Assembly (NCBI GenBank): GCA_963848035.1
Contig: CAWKCD010000001.1
Span: 3,348,001 to 3,412,000 of the forward strand
Length of the DNA stretch: 64,000 bases
Origin: JAVVHH01 sp963848035
Lineage (GTDB): Bacteria > Pseudomonadota > Alphaproteobacteria > Acetobacterales > Acetobacteraceae
Direction of reading: 5' to 3'
The notes under the pieces are model-generated. The model was not told the origin of the DNA and did no database searches. It saw nothing but the letters and a program-made list of their open reading frames with translations. The position numbers were made by a program, and so were the translations under genes. Below, piece after piece: positions 40,530 through 50,213 of this stretch (position 1 is its first letter; the number at the start of each line of letters is the position of its first letter).

Positions 40530-43490
40530 TCAGCGTTCGGCTCCGGCCAGGAGTGCCGCATTGCCGCCCATCGCGGCGACGTTGATCGTCGTGACGCGCT
40601 CGGTGGCGAAGCGGAGGAGGTAGTCCGGACCGCCGGCTTTGGGGCCGGTCCCGGACAGGCCTTGGCCGCCGAAGGGTTGCGTCCCGACCACGGCGCCGAT
40701 CATGTTGCGGTTGACGTAGCAATTCCCCGCGGGCACCCGGCGCAGGATCTCGGCCACGAACCCGTCGTTTCTGCTCTGCACGCCGAGTGTCAGGCCGTAG
40801 CCGGTGGCTGCCAGCGCGTCGAGCACGTCGTCGAGTTCGTCCGAGCGCCAGCGAACCACGTGCAGCACCGGGCCGAACACTTCCCGGTCGAGATCGCGCG
40901 GGCTTGCCAGCTCGAACAGGTGGGGCGCGACGAAATGGCCCGTGTCCGGGGCCGTGCCGGCGTAATGGGTTCGGGCGGTGCGCTTCATGGCGGCGATGTG
41001 CGCGTCGAGCCGTTCCTTGGCCGCCGCGTCGATGACGGGACCGATTTGGGTCGCCGGGTCGGCGGGGTCACCGAGGCGGAGTTCGGCAGCCGCGCCGCAG
41101 ATCATCGGGATCACCTTGTCGGCGATGTCCGCCTGAATGCACAGCAGCCGGAGCGCGGAGCAGCGTTGGCCGGCGCTGCGGAATGCGGACGCCACCACGT
41201 CATCGGTGACCTGCTCCGGCAGCGCGGTGGCGTCGACCAGCATGGCGTTGATCCCGCCGGTCTCGGCGATCAGCGGGACGATCGGACCACGCTTGGCGGC
41301 CAGCGCCTGGTTGATGCGCCAGGCGGTTTCGGTGCTGCCGGTGAAGGCCACGCCGGCGATCAGCGGCTCCGCCACCAGCGCAGCGCCGACATCGCCACCG
41401 CCGGGCACCAGTGCGAGCACGTCCTCGGGCACGCCGGCCTGGTGCAGCAGCCGGACGGCTTCGGCGGCGATGCGCGGGGTCTGTTCGGCCGGCTTGGCCA
41501 TGACCGCGTTGCCGGCCGCGAGCGCGGCGGCGACTTGGCCGGTGAAGATCGCCAGCGGAAAGTTCCATGGCGAAATGCAGGCCCAAACACCGCGGCCGTG
41601 CCGGGTCAGCGTGTTGCGTTCGCCGGTAGGACCGGGCAGCTCGACGGGTGCGAAGTCGGTCCGGGCCTGCAGCGCGTAGTAGCGGAGGAAGTCCACCGCT
41701 TCGCGCAGTTCGGCGACGGCATCGTCCAGCGTCTTGCCGGCTTCGTCGACCAGCAGCGCGAGTAGACGGCCGCGCTCGAGTTCGAACCGGTCCGCAGCCC
41801 GCTCCAACGCGGCTGCCCTTCGGTCGATGGGGAGCGCGTCCCACATACGCTGCGCCTGTGCGGCACGCGCGACCGAGGGGGGAGGAGGGGCCGCTGATGG
41901 CGCGCTCCGCCCGGCCGCGACTTCGGCGAGAAGCGCGGCCAAGGCGGCGCTGTCGCCGAACTCGACGCCGGCGCTGTTGCGCCGCCCCGGTGTGATCGCG
42001 ATCGGGAGCGGGATCGCGGGATTGGCGGAAGCTTCGGGCGAGCCGAGAGCGTCCGCGGGCCGGGTCAGCAGTTTTTCGACGGGAACGGCGGGATCGCCGG
42101 CCTGGCTGACGAAGGAAGAGTTGGCGCCGTTCTCGAGCAGGCGGCGGACGAGGTAGGCCAGCAGATCGGCATGTCCGCCGACGGGCGCGTAGGTCCGCAC
42201 CGCGGCCAGCGGGCGTTCCCGCAGCAACTCGGCATAGAGCGCGTCGCCCATTCCGTGCAGGCGCTGGAACTCGTAGCCTTCGGTGCCGCCGGCGCGCTCG
42301 ATGATGCTTGCGACCGTGAGTGCGTTATGGGTGGCGAATTGCGGATAGAGACGCGGCCGCAGCGCCAACATCCGCTCGGCCGCGGCGAGATAGACCAGGT
42401 CGGTCGCTGCCTTGCGGGTCCAAACCGGATAGCCGGCCAGCCCGCGTTCCTGGGCGCGCTTGATCTCGGTGTCCCAGTAAGCGCCTTTGACCAGGCGGAC
42501 CATGAAGCGCCGATCCAGCCGTTCCGCCAGACCGGCGATCCAGTCGATCGTCGCGAGCGAGCGCTTGCCATAGGCCTGGATCGCCAGCCCGAAACCGTCC
42601 CAGCCCGCGAGTGCCTCGTCCGCGGCGACGGCCTCGATCACCTCGAGCGAAAGCTCCAGCCGGTCCTGTTCCTCGGCGTCGATGGTGAAGTTCAACTCGT
42701 GCCGGCGCGCCATCCGGGCCAGCGCGAGCGCGCGCGGCACCAGCTCGCCCATGACCCGCACGCGGCTGACCGCCTCGTAACGGGGATGCAGCGCCGACAG
42801 TTTGACCGATATGCCGGGGCGGCCGGGCAGGGGTTCGTTCCCGGCGGCGCGCCCGATGGCTTCGATCGCGTCGGCGTAGGAGCGTTGATACCGTTCTGCG
42901 TCCGCAGCCGTTCGCGCGCCTTCGCCGAGCATGTCGAAGCTGTAGCGGAACACCCGGCCGTGGCGCGACTGTGCCCGCTGCAGCGCTTCGCCGATGGTCT
43001 GACCGAGCACGAAATGGCCGCCGAGGGCGCGCATCGCCTGCCGGGTCGCGGTTCGCACCGCTGGCAGGCCGATCCGCTTGCCGAGCGTGGCCAAAACACC
43101 CTCGGGCGTTTCGCCGGGATGGACGATCCGGACCGACAGGCCGAGCGCCCAAGCCGAGGCGCTGACGAGCAGCGGGCTGCCCTCACGCGCCGGGCCGAAC
43201 GGCGCCGAACCGAGCTTGTCCTCGATCAGGCGGTCCGCGGTGCGGCTGTCGGGGATTCGGAGCAGCGCTTCGGCCAGCACCATCAGCGCCAGGCCCTCGC
43301 GTGTGTCTAGCGCGTATTCCCGCATGATGGTCTCGACGCCGCCGAGACCGCCCTGGGACCGGATCGCTTCAATCAGCCGCCGGGCTTGCCGGTCGATCGA
43401 TTGCTCTTGAGTTCGGTCTAGCGCGGAGCGCTGGAACAGCGGTCGCAGCGCGTCCGCATCATCCGGCGCGTAGGGCGCCGAGAACGGCAA
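40530..43490 (-). CDS. putA: Bifunctional proline dehydrogenase / L-glutamate gamma-semialdehyde dehydrogenase
   Basis: A 986-residue enzyme oxidising proline to glutamate (FAD proline dehydrogenase, then NAD-dependent P5C dehydrogenase). The dehydrogenase barrel occupies about residues 75-480 ('FRYSFDMLGEGARTAADAER', 'RFMVRLVKGAYWDTEIK', 'YAPVGGHADLLAYLVRRLLE'). The aldehyde dehydrogenase domain (about 520-960) has 'WNFPLAIFTGQVAAALAAGN', 'VAFTGSTETA', 'AETGGINAML' and the nucleophile in 'RSAGQRCSALRLL' (Cys777). There is no N-terminal ribbon-helix-helix domain, so it is not an autorepressor. The start is TTG, directly after the TGA of the upstream small gene. Length is that of short alphaproteobacterial PutA. 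Confidence 0.95.
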   Translation of the reverse strand: MPFSAPYAPDDADALRPLFQRSALDRTQEQSIDRQARRLIEAIRSQGGLGGVETIMREYALDTREGLALMVLAEALLRIPDSRTADRLIEDKLGSAPFGPAREGSPLLVSASAWALGLSVRIVHPGETPEGVLATLGKRIGLPAVRTATRQAMRALGGHFVLGQTIGEALQRAQSRHGRVFRYSFDMLGEGARTAADAERYQRSYADAIEAIGRAAGNEPLPGRPGISVKLSALHPRYEAVSRVRVMGELVPRALALARMARRHELNFTIDAEEQDRLELSLEVIEAVAADEALAGWDGFGLAIQAYGKRSLATIDWIAGLAERLDRRFMVRLVKGAYWDTEIKRAQERGLAGYPVWTRKAATDLVYLAAAERMLALRPRLYPQFATHNALTVASIIERAGGTEGYEFQRLHGMGDALYAELLRERPLAAVRTYAPVGGHADLLAYLVRRLLENGANSSFVSQAGDPAVPVEKLLTRPADALGSPEASANPAIPLPIAITPGRRNSAGVEFGDSAALAALLAEVAAGRSAPSAAPPPPSVARAAQAQRMWDALPIDRRAAALERAADRFELERGRLLALLVDEAGKTLDDAVAELREAVDFLRYYALQARTDFAPVELPGPTGERNTLTRHGRGVWACISPWNFPLAIFTGQVAAALAAGNAVMAKPAEQTPRIAAEAVRLLHQAGVPEDVLALVPGGGDVGAALVAEPLIAGVAFTGSTETAWRINQALAAKRGPIVPLIAETGGINAMLVDATALPEQVTDDVVASAFRSAGQRCSALRLLCIQADIADKVIPMICGAAAELRLGDPADPATQIGPVIDAAAKERLDAHIAAMKRTARTHYAGTAPDTGHFVAPHLFELASPRDLDREVFGPVLHVVRWRSDELDDVLDALAATGYGLTLGVQSRNDGFVAEILRRVPAGNCYVNRNMIGAVVGTQPFGGQGLSGTGPKAGGPDYLLRFATERVTTINVAAMGGNAALLAGAER

Positions 43491-43760
43491 TCAGAACCGG
43501 CGGAGCGTCCGGCCGCCCCGCGACGCTTGCCACTGCCGGAACTTCATCGTCGCCCAAGCCACGAAAGCGGCGACGATCACCACGGGTAGCAGCATGGAGA
43601 AGATCCACAGCGCCAGCGCGGCGAACGCGACCGTCCCGGCCACCACGGCGAGCACGATAGCGCCGGCCATGAGCTTGAACGACAAGGGCAGCGTGGTGCG
43701 CGGTGGCGTGTTGAAGCTGCCGTCGAGCCGCATATCCAGCGTGGGTGGTACCCGTTCCAT
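43491..43760 (-). CDS. Small membrane protein, 89 residues
   Basis: A small protein with an N-terminal soluble stretch (MERVPPTLDMRLDGSFNTPP) and one or two helices ('LMAGAIVLAVVAGTVAFAAL' and 'LLPVVIVAAFVAWATMKF'), ending in a basic tail (RGGRTLRRF). No family is recognised. Its stop abuts the putA TTG start, so the two are probably co-translated. Confidence 0.7.
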   Translation of the reverse strand: MERVPPTLDMRLDGSFNTPPRTTLPLSFKLMAGAIVLAVVAGTVAFAALALWIFSMLLPVVIVAAFVAWATMKFRQWQASRGGRTLRRF

Positions 43761-43812
43761 GCGGAGAAAGTTGGCGCTTGATCGGGGCTGCTTCAAGGGC
43801 GGCGCGATCGGC

Positions 43813-44535
43813 CTAATGCGCGGCGCCGAGATAGGCGGCTTTGACCGCGGGATCGTCCCGCAGGGCGGCGGCCGGGCCGGAGGCGGCGAGGCGTCCGTTC
43901 TCGAGCACGTAGCCGAAATCGGCGACCTCGAGCGCGGCGGCGGCGAACTGCTCCACAAGCAGCATGGTGATCCGCTCCTGCTTCAAACGCGCGATCGTCG
44001 CGAACACTTCGGCTACCAGCCGGGGCGCCAGGCCCATGCTCGGCTCGTCCAGCAGCAGCACGCTCGGGTTAAGCATCAGCGCGCGCGCCATCGCCAGCAT
44101 CTGCTGCTCGCCGCCGGAGAGCGTGCCGGCATATTGCGCGCGGCGCTCGGCCAGGCGCGGGAACAGGACGTACATCTTGTCGAGGTCGGCGGTGACGTCG
44201 CCCTTGGGGCGGCTTCCGGTCAGGCGCGGGAAGGCGCCCATGATGAGATTGTCGGCGACCGACAAGGTGCCGAACACGCGGCGGCCCTCCGGCGAATGGG
44301 CGAGGCCGCGCCTGGTGATGGCATGGCTTGGCAGGCCGGCAATCTGCTGGCCGTCCAGCACGATGCTGCCGGATTCAGGGCGGATCATGCCGGACAGCGC
44401 GCGCAGGGTGGTGGTCTTGCCCGCGCCGTTGCTGCCGATCAGCGTCACGAGCTGGCCGGCTTCGACCCGCAGGTCGAGGCCGTGCAGCACCTGCACCTTG
44501 CCGTATCCCGCGTGCAGCTTCTCGACCTGGAGCAT
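43813..44535 (-). CDS. livF: Branched-chain amino-acid ABC transporter ATP-binding protein LivF
   Basis: A 240-residue ATPase of the second Liv system. Walker A GSNGAGKTT, 'GLAHSPEGRRVFGTLSVADN', signature LSGGEQQMLAMARAL, Walker B LLLDEPSMGLAP and 'LVEQFAAAALEVAD' identify LivF. It overlaps the fused livM-livG gene by four bases and ends the operon. Confidence 0.94.
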   Translation of the reverse strand: MLQVEKLHAGYGKVQVLHGLDLRVEAGQLVTLIGSNGAGKTTTLRALSGMIRPESGSIVLDGQQIAGLPSHAITRRGLAHSPEGRRVFGTLSVADNLIMGAFPRLTGSRPKGDVTADLDKMYVLFPRLAERRAQYAGTLSGGEQQMLAMARALMLNPSVLLLDEPSMGLAPRLVAEVFATIARLKQERITMLLVEQFAAAALEVADFGYVLENGRLAASGPAAALRDDPAVKAAYLGAAH

Positions 44536-46535
44536 CAGGCGGCCTCCGCCACGGTGCCGCCGAGATAGGCGGCCAGCACGCGCTCGTCCGCCTGGACCGC
44601 AGCGGGCGGGCCCTCGGCGATCTTCTGGCCGAAATCCAGCACGGTGACGATGTCGCACAGCGCCATGACCACATCCATGTGGTGCTCGATCAGGATCATG
44701 GTGATGCCGTGGTCCCGGATGCGGCGGATGATGTCCACCAGCTCCTTGATGTCGGGCGCGGTGAGCCCTGCTGCCGGCTCGTCGAGCAGCAGCAACTTCG
44801 GGTCGAGCGCCAAGGCGCGTCCGATCTCGAGCAGGCGCTGCTTGCCGTAGGGCAGGTTGCGGGCTTCCTCGTTGGCCAGCTTTTCCAGGCCGACCAGGGC
44901 CAGGATGCTCATGGCGCGGACCTGGGCGCCCTGTTCCTCGCGCCGGGCCCGGCCGGTGCCGAAGGCGATCTCGGCGACCGAGCTCTGGTAGGTGTGATGC
45001 AGGCCCACCATCACGTTCTCGACCAGGGTCAGCTCGCCGAAGAGCTGCACGTTCTGGAACGTGCGCGCGATGCCGGCGGCGGCGATCTGCGGCGAGTTCT
45101 GGCCGGCGATGCTGCGGCCTTCGAGGCGGACATCGCCTGAGGTCGGCACGTAGATCCCGGTCAGCACGTTCATCATCGTGCTCTTGCCCGAGCCGTTCGG
45201 GCCGATCAGGCCATGGATCGTGCCGGGCATCACCGCGAGGTTGACCTCGTTCAGCGCCTTCAGGCCGCCGAACTGCATCACCACGTTCTGAACCTCGAGC
45301 AGCGCGCGACCGGGCTCGACCGACGGGGCGGCGGCCGACCAGGCGCCCTCGCTGCTGCCCTTCGCCGAGATGACGGCGTGGGCGTGCACCAGGCCAGGCC
45401 GCAGCCGGGCGACGATGCGGAACACGAAACCGACGATCCCGTCCGGCAGGTAGTAGACGACGAACAGGATCATCACGCCGAAGATCGAGAGGCGGAAATC
45501 GGTGATCTTCTCGAGCAGCAGCGAGAAGGCGAAGAAGGCGACGCAGAGGCCGACCGGGATCAGCACCGATTTCTTGTCGTCGGCGCTCCGCCACGACACG
45601 ACGCCGCCGATGACGGCTACGGCCGCGATCACGGCCGCGATGATGCGGAACAGCGCGATGTCGGCCAGCACGTTCGGCAGCATGACGATGAGGAAGGCGC
45701 CGAGGATCGGCCCAAGCCGCGACTTGCGCCCGCCGAGCGCCACGCCGAGCAGGAACTGGATCGCCAGCTCGATGCTGAAATTGTTCGGTGCGATATATTG
45801 TTCGGAGTAGGCGAACAGCACGCCGGCCAGCCCGGCCATCCCGGCGCTGAACGCGAAGGCGAGCACTTTATGCTTGTAGACCGAGACGCCCATGCAGTCG
45901 CAAGCAATCGGGGAATCGCGCAATGCCTCGAAGGCGCGGCCGTAGCGGCTGGCGATCAGCCGGTTGACGACGAGGATCGCGACCAGGAGGAAGGCGGCGA
46001 CGAGGAAGTAATATTCGAACTCCTTCAGCGCGGCGGTGCGCATGTCGAAGAAGTCGCGCAGCCCTTCGGTCGGCAGGCTCGCGGCGGCGTCGCGGAAGTC
46101 CCAGAAGATCGGCTTGTCGAGCTTGATCCCGAGCGGGCCGCTGGTCAGGAAGGTCATCTCGTTGATCAGGATCTGGATGATCGTGCCGAAGGCGAGCGTG
46201 ACCATCGCCAGATAGGGCCCGGTGACCTGCAGCGCCGGTAGCGCCAGCACCAGGCCGAACGCGGCCGCGACCACGACGCCCAGCGGGATCGCCACGAACA
46301 GACCGATGCCGAGCTGCATCGAGAGGATCCCGGCCGTATAGGCGCCGATGCCGAGCAGGGCGGCATGGCCGAGCGAGACCTCGCCGGTGTAGCCGAACAC
46401 GATGTCCAGCCCGAGCAGCAGGATCGAGTAGATCAGGATGGTGACGGCGAGATGCAGGTAATACGGATTGGTCACGACGAAGGGGAAGGCGAGCAACGCC
46501 AGGATCAGCAGGCCCGACTGCAGGATTTTCGCCAT
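44535..46535 (-). CDS. Fused branched-chain amino-acid ABC permease LivM and ATPase LivG
   Basis: A 666-residue fusion. Residues ~1-345 are a LivM permease ('LDIVFGYTGEVSLGHAALLG', 'GPYLAMVTLAFGTIIQI', 'RDSPIACDCMGVSVYKHKVL'). After a linker of about 50 residues, a LivG ATPase follows (~395-660): Walker A GPNGSGKST, 'GIARTFQNVQLFGELTLVEN', signature NLPYGKQRLLEIGRALALD, Walker B LLLLDEPAAGL and 'LIEHHMDVVMALCD'. No frameshift or stop interrupts it, so the fusion looks genuine. Such fusions tether one ATPase to one permease half. It lies between livH and livF and overlaps livF by four bases. Confidence 0.93.
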   Translation of the reverse strand: MAKILQSGLLILALLAFPFVVTNPYYLHLAVTILIYSILLLGLDIVFGYTGEVSLGHAALLGIGAYTAGILSMQLGIGLFVAIPLGVVVAAAFGLVLALPALQVTGPYLAMVTLAFGTIIQILINEMTFLTSGPLGIKLDKPIFWDFRDAAASLPTEGLRDFFDMRTAALKEFEYYFLVAAFLLVAILVVNRLIASRYGRAFEALRDSPIACDCMGVSVYKHKVLAFAFSAGMAGLAGVLFAYSEQYIAPNNFSIELAIQFLLGVALGGRKSRLGPILGAFLIVMLPNVLADIALFRIIAAVIAAVAVIGGVVSWRSADDKKSVLIPVGLCVAFFAFSLLLEKITDFRLSIFGVMILFVVYYLPDGIVGFVFRIVARLRPGLVHAHAVISAKGSSEGAWSAAAPSVEPGRALLEVQNVVMQFGGLKALNEVNLAVMPGTIHGLIGPNGSGKSTMMNVLTGIYVPTSGDVRLEGRSIAGQNSPQIAAAGIARTFQNVQLFGELTLVENVMVGLHHTYQSSVAEIAFGTGRARREEQGAQVRAMSILALVGLEKLANEEARNLPYGKQRLLEIGRALALDPKLLLLDEPAAGLTAPDIKELVDIIRRIRDHGITMILIEHHMDVVMALCDIVTVLDFGQKIAEGPPAAVQADERVLAAYLGGTVAEAA

Positions 46536-46540
46536 CGCCG

Positions 46541-47413
46541 CTAAACCTTCTTGATCGCGGTACGGCCGAACAGGCCGGCAGGCCGGATCGACAGGACCAA
46601 CAGCAGCAGCACCAGGCCCGGCACGTCCTTGTAGCCGGTCGAGATGTAGAAGCCGGTCAGCGTCTCGGTGATCCCCAGGATCAGGCCGCCGACGACGACG
46701 CCGATCCCGCTGGAAAGCCCGCCGATGATTGCGACTGCGAAGGCCTTGAGACCGAGTGCGGCGCCCATGTTCGGGCCCGTCAGCGTCACCGGCGCGACCA
46801 GCACGCCGGCGAAAGCCGCGGCCATGGAGGAGAGCGCGTAGCTGAAGGTGATCACCAGACCGGTGTTGATCCCCATCAGCCCGGCGGCGTCACGGTCGGC
46901 CGCGGTCGCCACCACCGCCTTGCCGAAGATGCTGCGCCGGTTGAACAGTTCGATGGCCAGCATCAGCACGATCGCGCCGATCACGATCGCGACCTCCATC
47001 GGCAGCACGCGAACGCCGCCGACGTCGATCGGCGTCTCTGGCAGAGGGGAGGGGAATTTCAGAGCGTCGCGGCCCCAGATGTTCTCGGCCAGGTTGGTGA
47101 AGATGATGCCCAGCGCGATCGTCGCCATGATCCAGCCGGCCTCCGACTTGATGGCGATCGCCTTGCGCACCCCAAGCCGCTCGACGACCGCGCCCTGCAG
47201 CAGCCCGAACGCGAGCACCACCGGCAGCATCGCCCAGTAGCCGACATAGGACTGCACCGTCAGGCCGACGAGGCCGCCCAGCATCAGCGCCTGGCCCTGG
47301 CCGAAATTGAGCGTGCGCGAGGTCGCGAAGGTGAGCTGGTAGCCGAAGGCGATGACGCCGTAGATCATCCCGACGGCGATACCGCTTACGATCAACTGGG
47401 CCAGGATCTGCAT
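46541..47413 (-). CDS. livH: Branched-chain amino-acid ABC transporter permease LivH
   Basis: A 290-residue inner-membrane permease. 'IVSGIAVGMIYGVIAFGYQL', 'TLNFGQGQALMLGGLVGL', 'AADRDAAGLMGINTGLVI' and 'LSIRPAGLFGRTAIKKV' define LivH. It lies five bases upstream of the livM-livG fusion and 67 bp downstream of livK, past a strong hairpin. Confidence 0.93.
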   Translation of the reverse strand: MQILAQLIVSGIAVGMIYGVIAFGYQLTFATSRTLNFGQGQALMLGGLVGLTVQSYVGYWAMLPVVLAFGLLQGAVVERLGVRKAIAIKSEAGWIMATIALGIIFTNLAENIWGRDALKFPSPLPETPIDVGGVRVLPMEVAIVIGAIVLMLAIELFNRRSIFGKAVVATAADRDAAGLMGINTGLVITFSYALSSMAAAFAGVLVAPVTLTGPNMGAALGLKAFAVAIIGGLSSGIGVVVGGLILGITETLTGFYISTGYKDVPGLVLLLLVLSIRPAGLFGRTAIKKV

Positions 47414-47434
47414 TGATTTCCTAAAACGACGAAG

Positions 47435-47458
47435 CCCTCTCCCGCGGACGGGAGAGGG
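47435..47458 (-). terminator. Intercistronic hairpin between livK and livH
   Basis: A perfect 10-bp stem (CCCTCTCCCG at 47435-47444, CGGGAGAGGG at 47449-47458) with a CGGA loop lies just 3' of livK and before livH. A partial terminator or 3' stabiliser here would give the excess of binding protein over permease typical of ABC importers. Confidence 0.6.
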
Positions 47459-47480
47459 TTCGGGTGTGGGTGGTCGGCGT

Positions 47481-48689
47481 TCAGCTCTTGGGCTTGATCC
47501 GGACCGCGTTCTCGCCCTGGACGTCTTCGGCGTGCGCCGGGACGACCCGGCCGTCCTTGACTTCGCCGAACACCGGGATGTTCGCGGTGATCGCCTCATG
47601 GTCGGTCTTGCTGTACGGGTGGTCGTAGACGGTGACGACGCCTTCGACCTTGGTGTTGAGGTTTTCGAGCGCCTCGCGGATCTTGCGCCCGTCGGTCGAC
47701 TTGGCCTGATCGATCGCGGCGGCCAGCAGGTAGATGCTGTCGTAGCCCTGCGCGGCCGAGACCGGGGAGGGCATGCGGTCGATCTTGTAGGTGTCCTGAT
47801 AGGCCTTGATGAACGCCGCCCGCTTGGGCGTGTTCGGCAACTGGATGAAGGTCTGCGGCATCACGGCGGCGTTGCCGTTGGGGCCGGCGGTGTCGATGAA
47901 GGAGGCCATGGAGAGCGTCCAGCTGCCGACCAGCGGCACCTTCCAGCCGAGCTTGGTCATGCCGTTGGCGATCTGCGCCAGCTCCGGCCCGATCCCGTAG
48001 GTGAGCACGACGTCGGCGCCGGCTTCCTTGGCGCGCAGGAGCTGCGACGTCATGTCGGTGTCGCCGATGTTGAACTTCTCCTCGGCGACCGGCTTGACGC
48101 TCTTGGCGGCCAGCGCCTTCTCGAGGTCCTCGCGGCCGAGCTGGCCGTAGTTGGTGCTGTCGGCCAGGATCGCGGGCTTCTTGAAGCCGCGGCGGGTGAT
48201 GGCTTCCTCGACGATCATCGGCGCCTGGATCATGTCCGCGGCGGCGGTGCGGAACACGTAATTGGCGCGCTCCTTGTCGAACTGATGGGTGATCAGCGTG
48301 CCGGTGGCGACGTTGTTGAGCACCGGGATCTCGGCTTCCTGGTAGAAGCGCTGCGAGGCCAGGGCGACGCCGGTATTGATGAAGCCGACGGTGGCGACGA
48401 CCTTCTCTTTATTGATGAGTTCCTGGGCGATCTGCACGCCGAGTTCGTTGCGCGCCTCGTCGTCGCGCTCGACCAGGGCGAGCGGGCGGCCGAGCACGCC
48501 GCCGGCCTTGTTGATCTCGTCGACGGCGAGCTTGACGCCGTCGCGCATGGAGACGCCCATGCTGGACGAGCCGCCGGTGAACGGGCCGCTGACGCCGATC
48601 TTGATCGGATCCGCTGAAAAGGCCGGGCCTGCGCCCAGCGCGCTCGCGATCGCAACAGCCGCAAGCAATTGACGTCTGGTCTGACGCAT
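47481..48689 (-). CDS. livK: Branched-chain amino-acid ABC transporter binding protein LivK
   Basis: A 402-residue periplasmic binding protein with a signal (MRQTRRQLLAAVAIASALGA, cleavage near AFSA). 'DPIKIGVSGPFTGGSSSMG', 'LAVDEINKAGGVLGRPLALV' and 'DDEARNELGVQIAQELIN' are typical of Peripla_BP_6/LivK proteins. The start has a GGGGGA-rich ribosome region. First gene of the second Liv operon, divergent from the SCO1-like gene. Ligand: branched-chain or other small amino acids or amides. Confidence 0.94.
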   Translation of the reverse strand: MRQTRRQLLAAVAIASALGAGPAFSADPIKIGVSGPFTGGSSSMGVSMRDGVKLAVDEINKAGGVLGRPLALVERDDEARNELGVQIAQELINKEKVVATVGFINTGVALASQRFYQEAEIPVLNNVATGTLITHQFDKERANYVFRTAAADMIQAPMIVEEAITRRGFKKPAILADSTNYGQLGREDLEKALAAKSVKPVAEEKFNIGDTDMTSQLLRAKEAGADVVLTYGIGPELAQIANGMTKLGWKVPLVGSWTLSMASFIDTAGPNGNAAVMPQTFIQLPNTPKRAAFIKAYQDTYKIDRMPSPVSAAQGYDSIYLLAAAIDQAKSTDGRKIREALENLNTKVEGVVTVYDHPYSKTDHEAITANIPVFGEVKDGRVVPAHAEDVQGENAVRIKPKS

Positions 48690-48845
48690 AGTCCCGTTTC
48701 CCCCTTTTGATATGCTGCTGGCTCGATAAGCCGGCCCGCGCCCATAACACGTTTGTCACGCCGATAAATAGAGCGCCGATCCGGGCACGACTTTTCTCCC
48801 GCCGCCCGGAGGCGCATAACGCCGCGCAGCGACGATGAGGGTCCG

Positions 48846-49421
48846 ATGCTGACGCGGCGACACGCGGTTTGGTTGGCGCCGGCAGCCGTTCTGCTCGCGG
48901 GAGCGGGCGCGGCGGCTTGGGTTGGAATGGGCAGCCCGGCGCGGTCGGCGATCGGCGGGCCGTTTGCGCTGGTGGACGGCAACGGCCGGGTCGTGACGGA
49001 CCGGGATTTCCGGGGCAAATGGATGCTGATCTATTTCGGCTACACGCATTGCCCGGACGCCTGCCCGACGGCGCTGCAGGACATGGCCAACGCGGTCGAC
49101 CTGCTGGGCGCCAAGAAGAAGGACGTCGCGCTCGTCTTCATCACGATCGACCCGGCGCGCGACACTCCCGCCGTCATGAAAGACTACGTCAGCAATTTCA
49201 ATGCGCCGATCACCGGGCTTTCCGGCACGGACTCGCAGGTGGCATCGGCCGCGAAGGAATACCGGGTCTACTATGCCAAGCATCCGACGGCGGATGGCTA
49301 CGACATGGACCATAGCAGCATCATCTACGTGATGGATCCGCGCGGCAACTTCATCACCAACTTCACCCATCAGAACTCGCCCGAGCAGATCGCCGCGAAG
49401 CTGGGCCCGCTTCTGTCCTGA
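48846..49421 (+). CDS. SCO1/SenC family copper chaperone/thiol protein
   Basis: A 191-residue membrane-anchored or exported thioredoxin-fold protein assisting assembly of the copper site of cytochrome c oxidase. The N-terminal hydrophobic segment (VWLAPAAVLLAGAGAAAWVG) is a signal or anchor. The copper ligands are present: C69 and C73 in GYTHCPDACPT, and H156 in YDMDHSSIIYV. It is convergent with the TPR lipoprotein gene. No oxidase genes are nearby in the window. Confidence 0.93.
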   Translation: MLTRRHAVWLAPAAVLLAGAGAAAWVGMGSPARSAIGGPFALVDGNGRVVTDRDFRGKWMLIYFGYTHCPDACPTALQDMANAVDLLGAKKKDVALVFITIDPARDTPAVMKDYVSNFNAPITGLSGTDSQVASAAKEYRVYYAKHPTADGYDMDHSSIIYVMDPRGNFITNFTHQNSPEQIAAKLGPLLS

Positions 49422-49427
49422 ACGGCG

Positions 49428-50213
49428 TCAGCCGGCGGGGCGTCCGGCGCGGGTGGGCGAGGAGGAGTCGCCCATCGGTGGTGCGCCGAACGCCGTGGCC
49501 AGCGCCTGGATATCTTCCGAGCCGGGCTTGCCAGAGATCAGCGCGTTCGCTCCCCGGGTGTCGCCGGAAGCCGCTTGGGCCACGGCGAGGTTGTTCAAGA
49601 CGCGCTGCGGCACGTCTGCTCGCTGCGAAATCGGCAGCAGCAGATCGCGCGCTTCGGCGGCTCGATCGGAGAGCAGCAGCGAAACCGCCAGGTTGTTCGA
49701 GCTCTGGATATCGCTTGGCGCCACCGATAGGGCGGTGCGGTAGGTCTGTTCGGCTTCCGCGTGTCGGTTGGCGAGATCCAGGGCCATGCCGCGGCCGTTG
49801 AGCGCGGCGATGTCGCGTTTGTTGCGGGTCAACAGCTTGTCGAAAAGCTGCAGCGCGCCGGCGGCATCGCCCATCTCCAGCTGCAGCACGCCATGCCAGC
49901 GCAACAGCGTGGTGTCGTTGGGATTGCGGGCGAGGGCTTTGGTCAGCACCTGCTCGGCGATCTGCGGCCTGCCGACCCTCAGCAGCAGGCTGGCATATTT
50001 CGATTGCGCCTCGATACTGTCGGGGGCGGCAGAGGCCGCCGCCTCGTAGAGCGAGAGGGCGATATCGGTTTGTCCCGAGGCGGCCGCGGCCTCGGCGACG
50101 TGGAGGCGCGAGGCGGTATCGGGTTCGCGAACCGAGGCGGCGTCGTTGCGACGAGCGCCGCCGCAACCTGCCAGCAGCGCGGCGATGCCGAGAATGGCGA
50201 TGCGGCTTCTCAT
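49428..50213 (-). CDS. TPR-repeat lipoprotein, TadD-like
   Basis: A 261-residue lipoprotein: the signal MRSRIAILGIAALLAGC gives lipidation at C17. Several tetratricopeptide repeats follow ('SLYEAAASAAPDSIEAQSKY', 'AEQVLTKALARNPNDTTLLR', 'LQLFDKLLTRNKRDIAALNG', 'AEQTYRTALSVAPSDIQSSN'). It resembles TadD pilotins, which help secretins of Tad/Flp pili. Its ATG overlaps the upstream small lipoprotein stop by four bases, and the secretin gene is first in the same row. Confidence 0.85.
   Translation of the reverse strand: MRSRIAILGIAALLAGCGGARRNDAASVREPDTASRLHVAEAAAASGQTDIALSLYEAAASAAPDSIEAQSKYASLLLRVGRPQIAEQVLTKALARNPNDTTLLRWHGVLQLEMGDAAGALQLFDKLLTRNKRDIAALNGRGMALDLANRHAEAEQTYRTALSVAPSDIQSSNNLAVSLLLSDRAAEARDLLLPISQRADVPQRVLNNLAVAQAASGDTRGANALISGKPGSEDIQALATAFGAPPMGDSSSPTRAGRPAG

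Noticed and set aside
48690..48845. Specific -35/-10 promoter for the divergent livK and SCO1-like genes
   Set aside because: TTGTCA and ATAAAT-like sequences occur but not at convincing spacing; I could not assign start sites.
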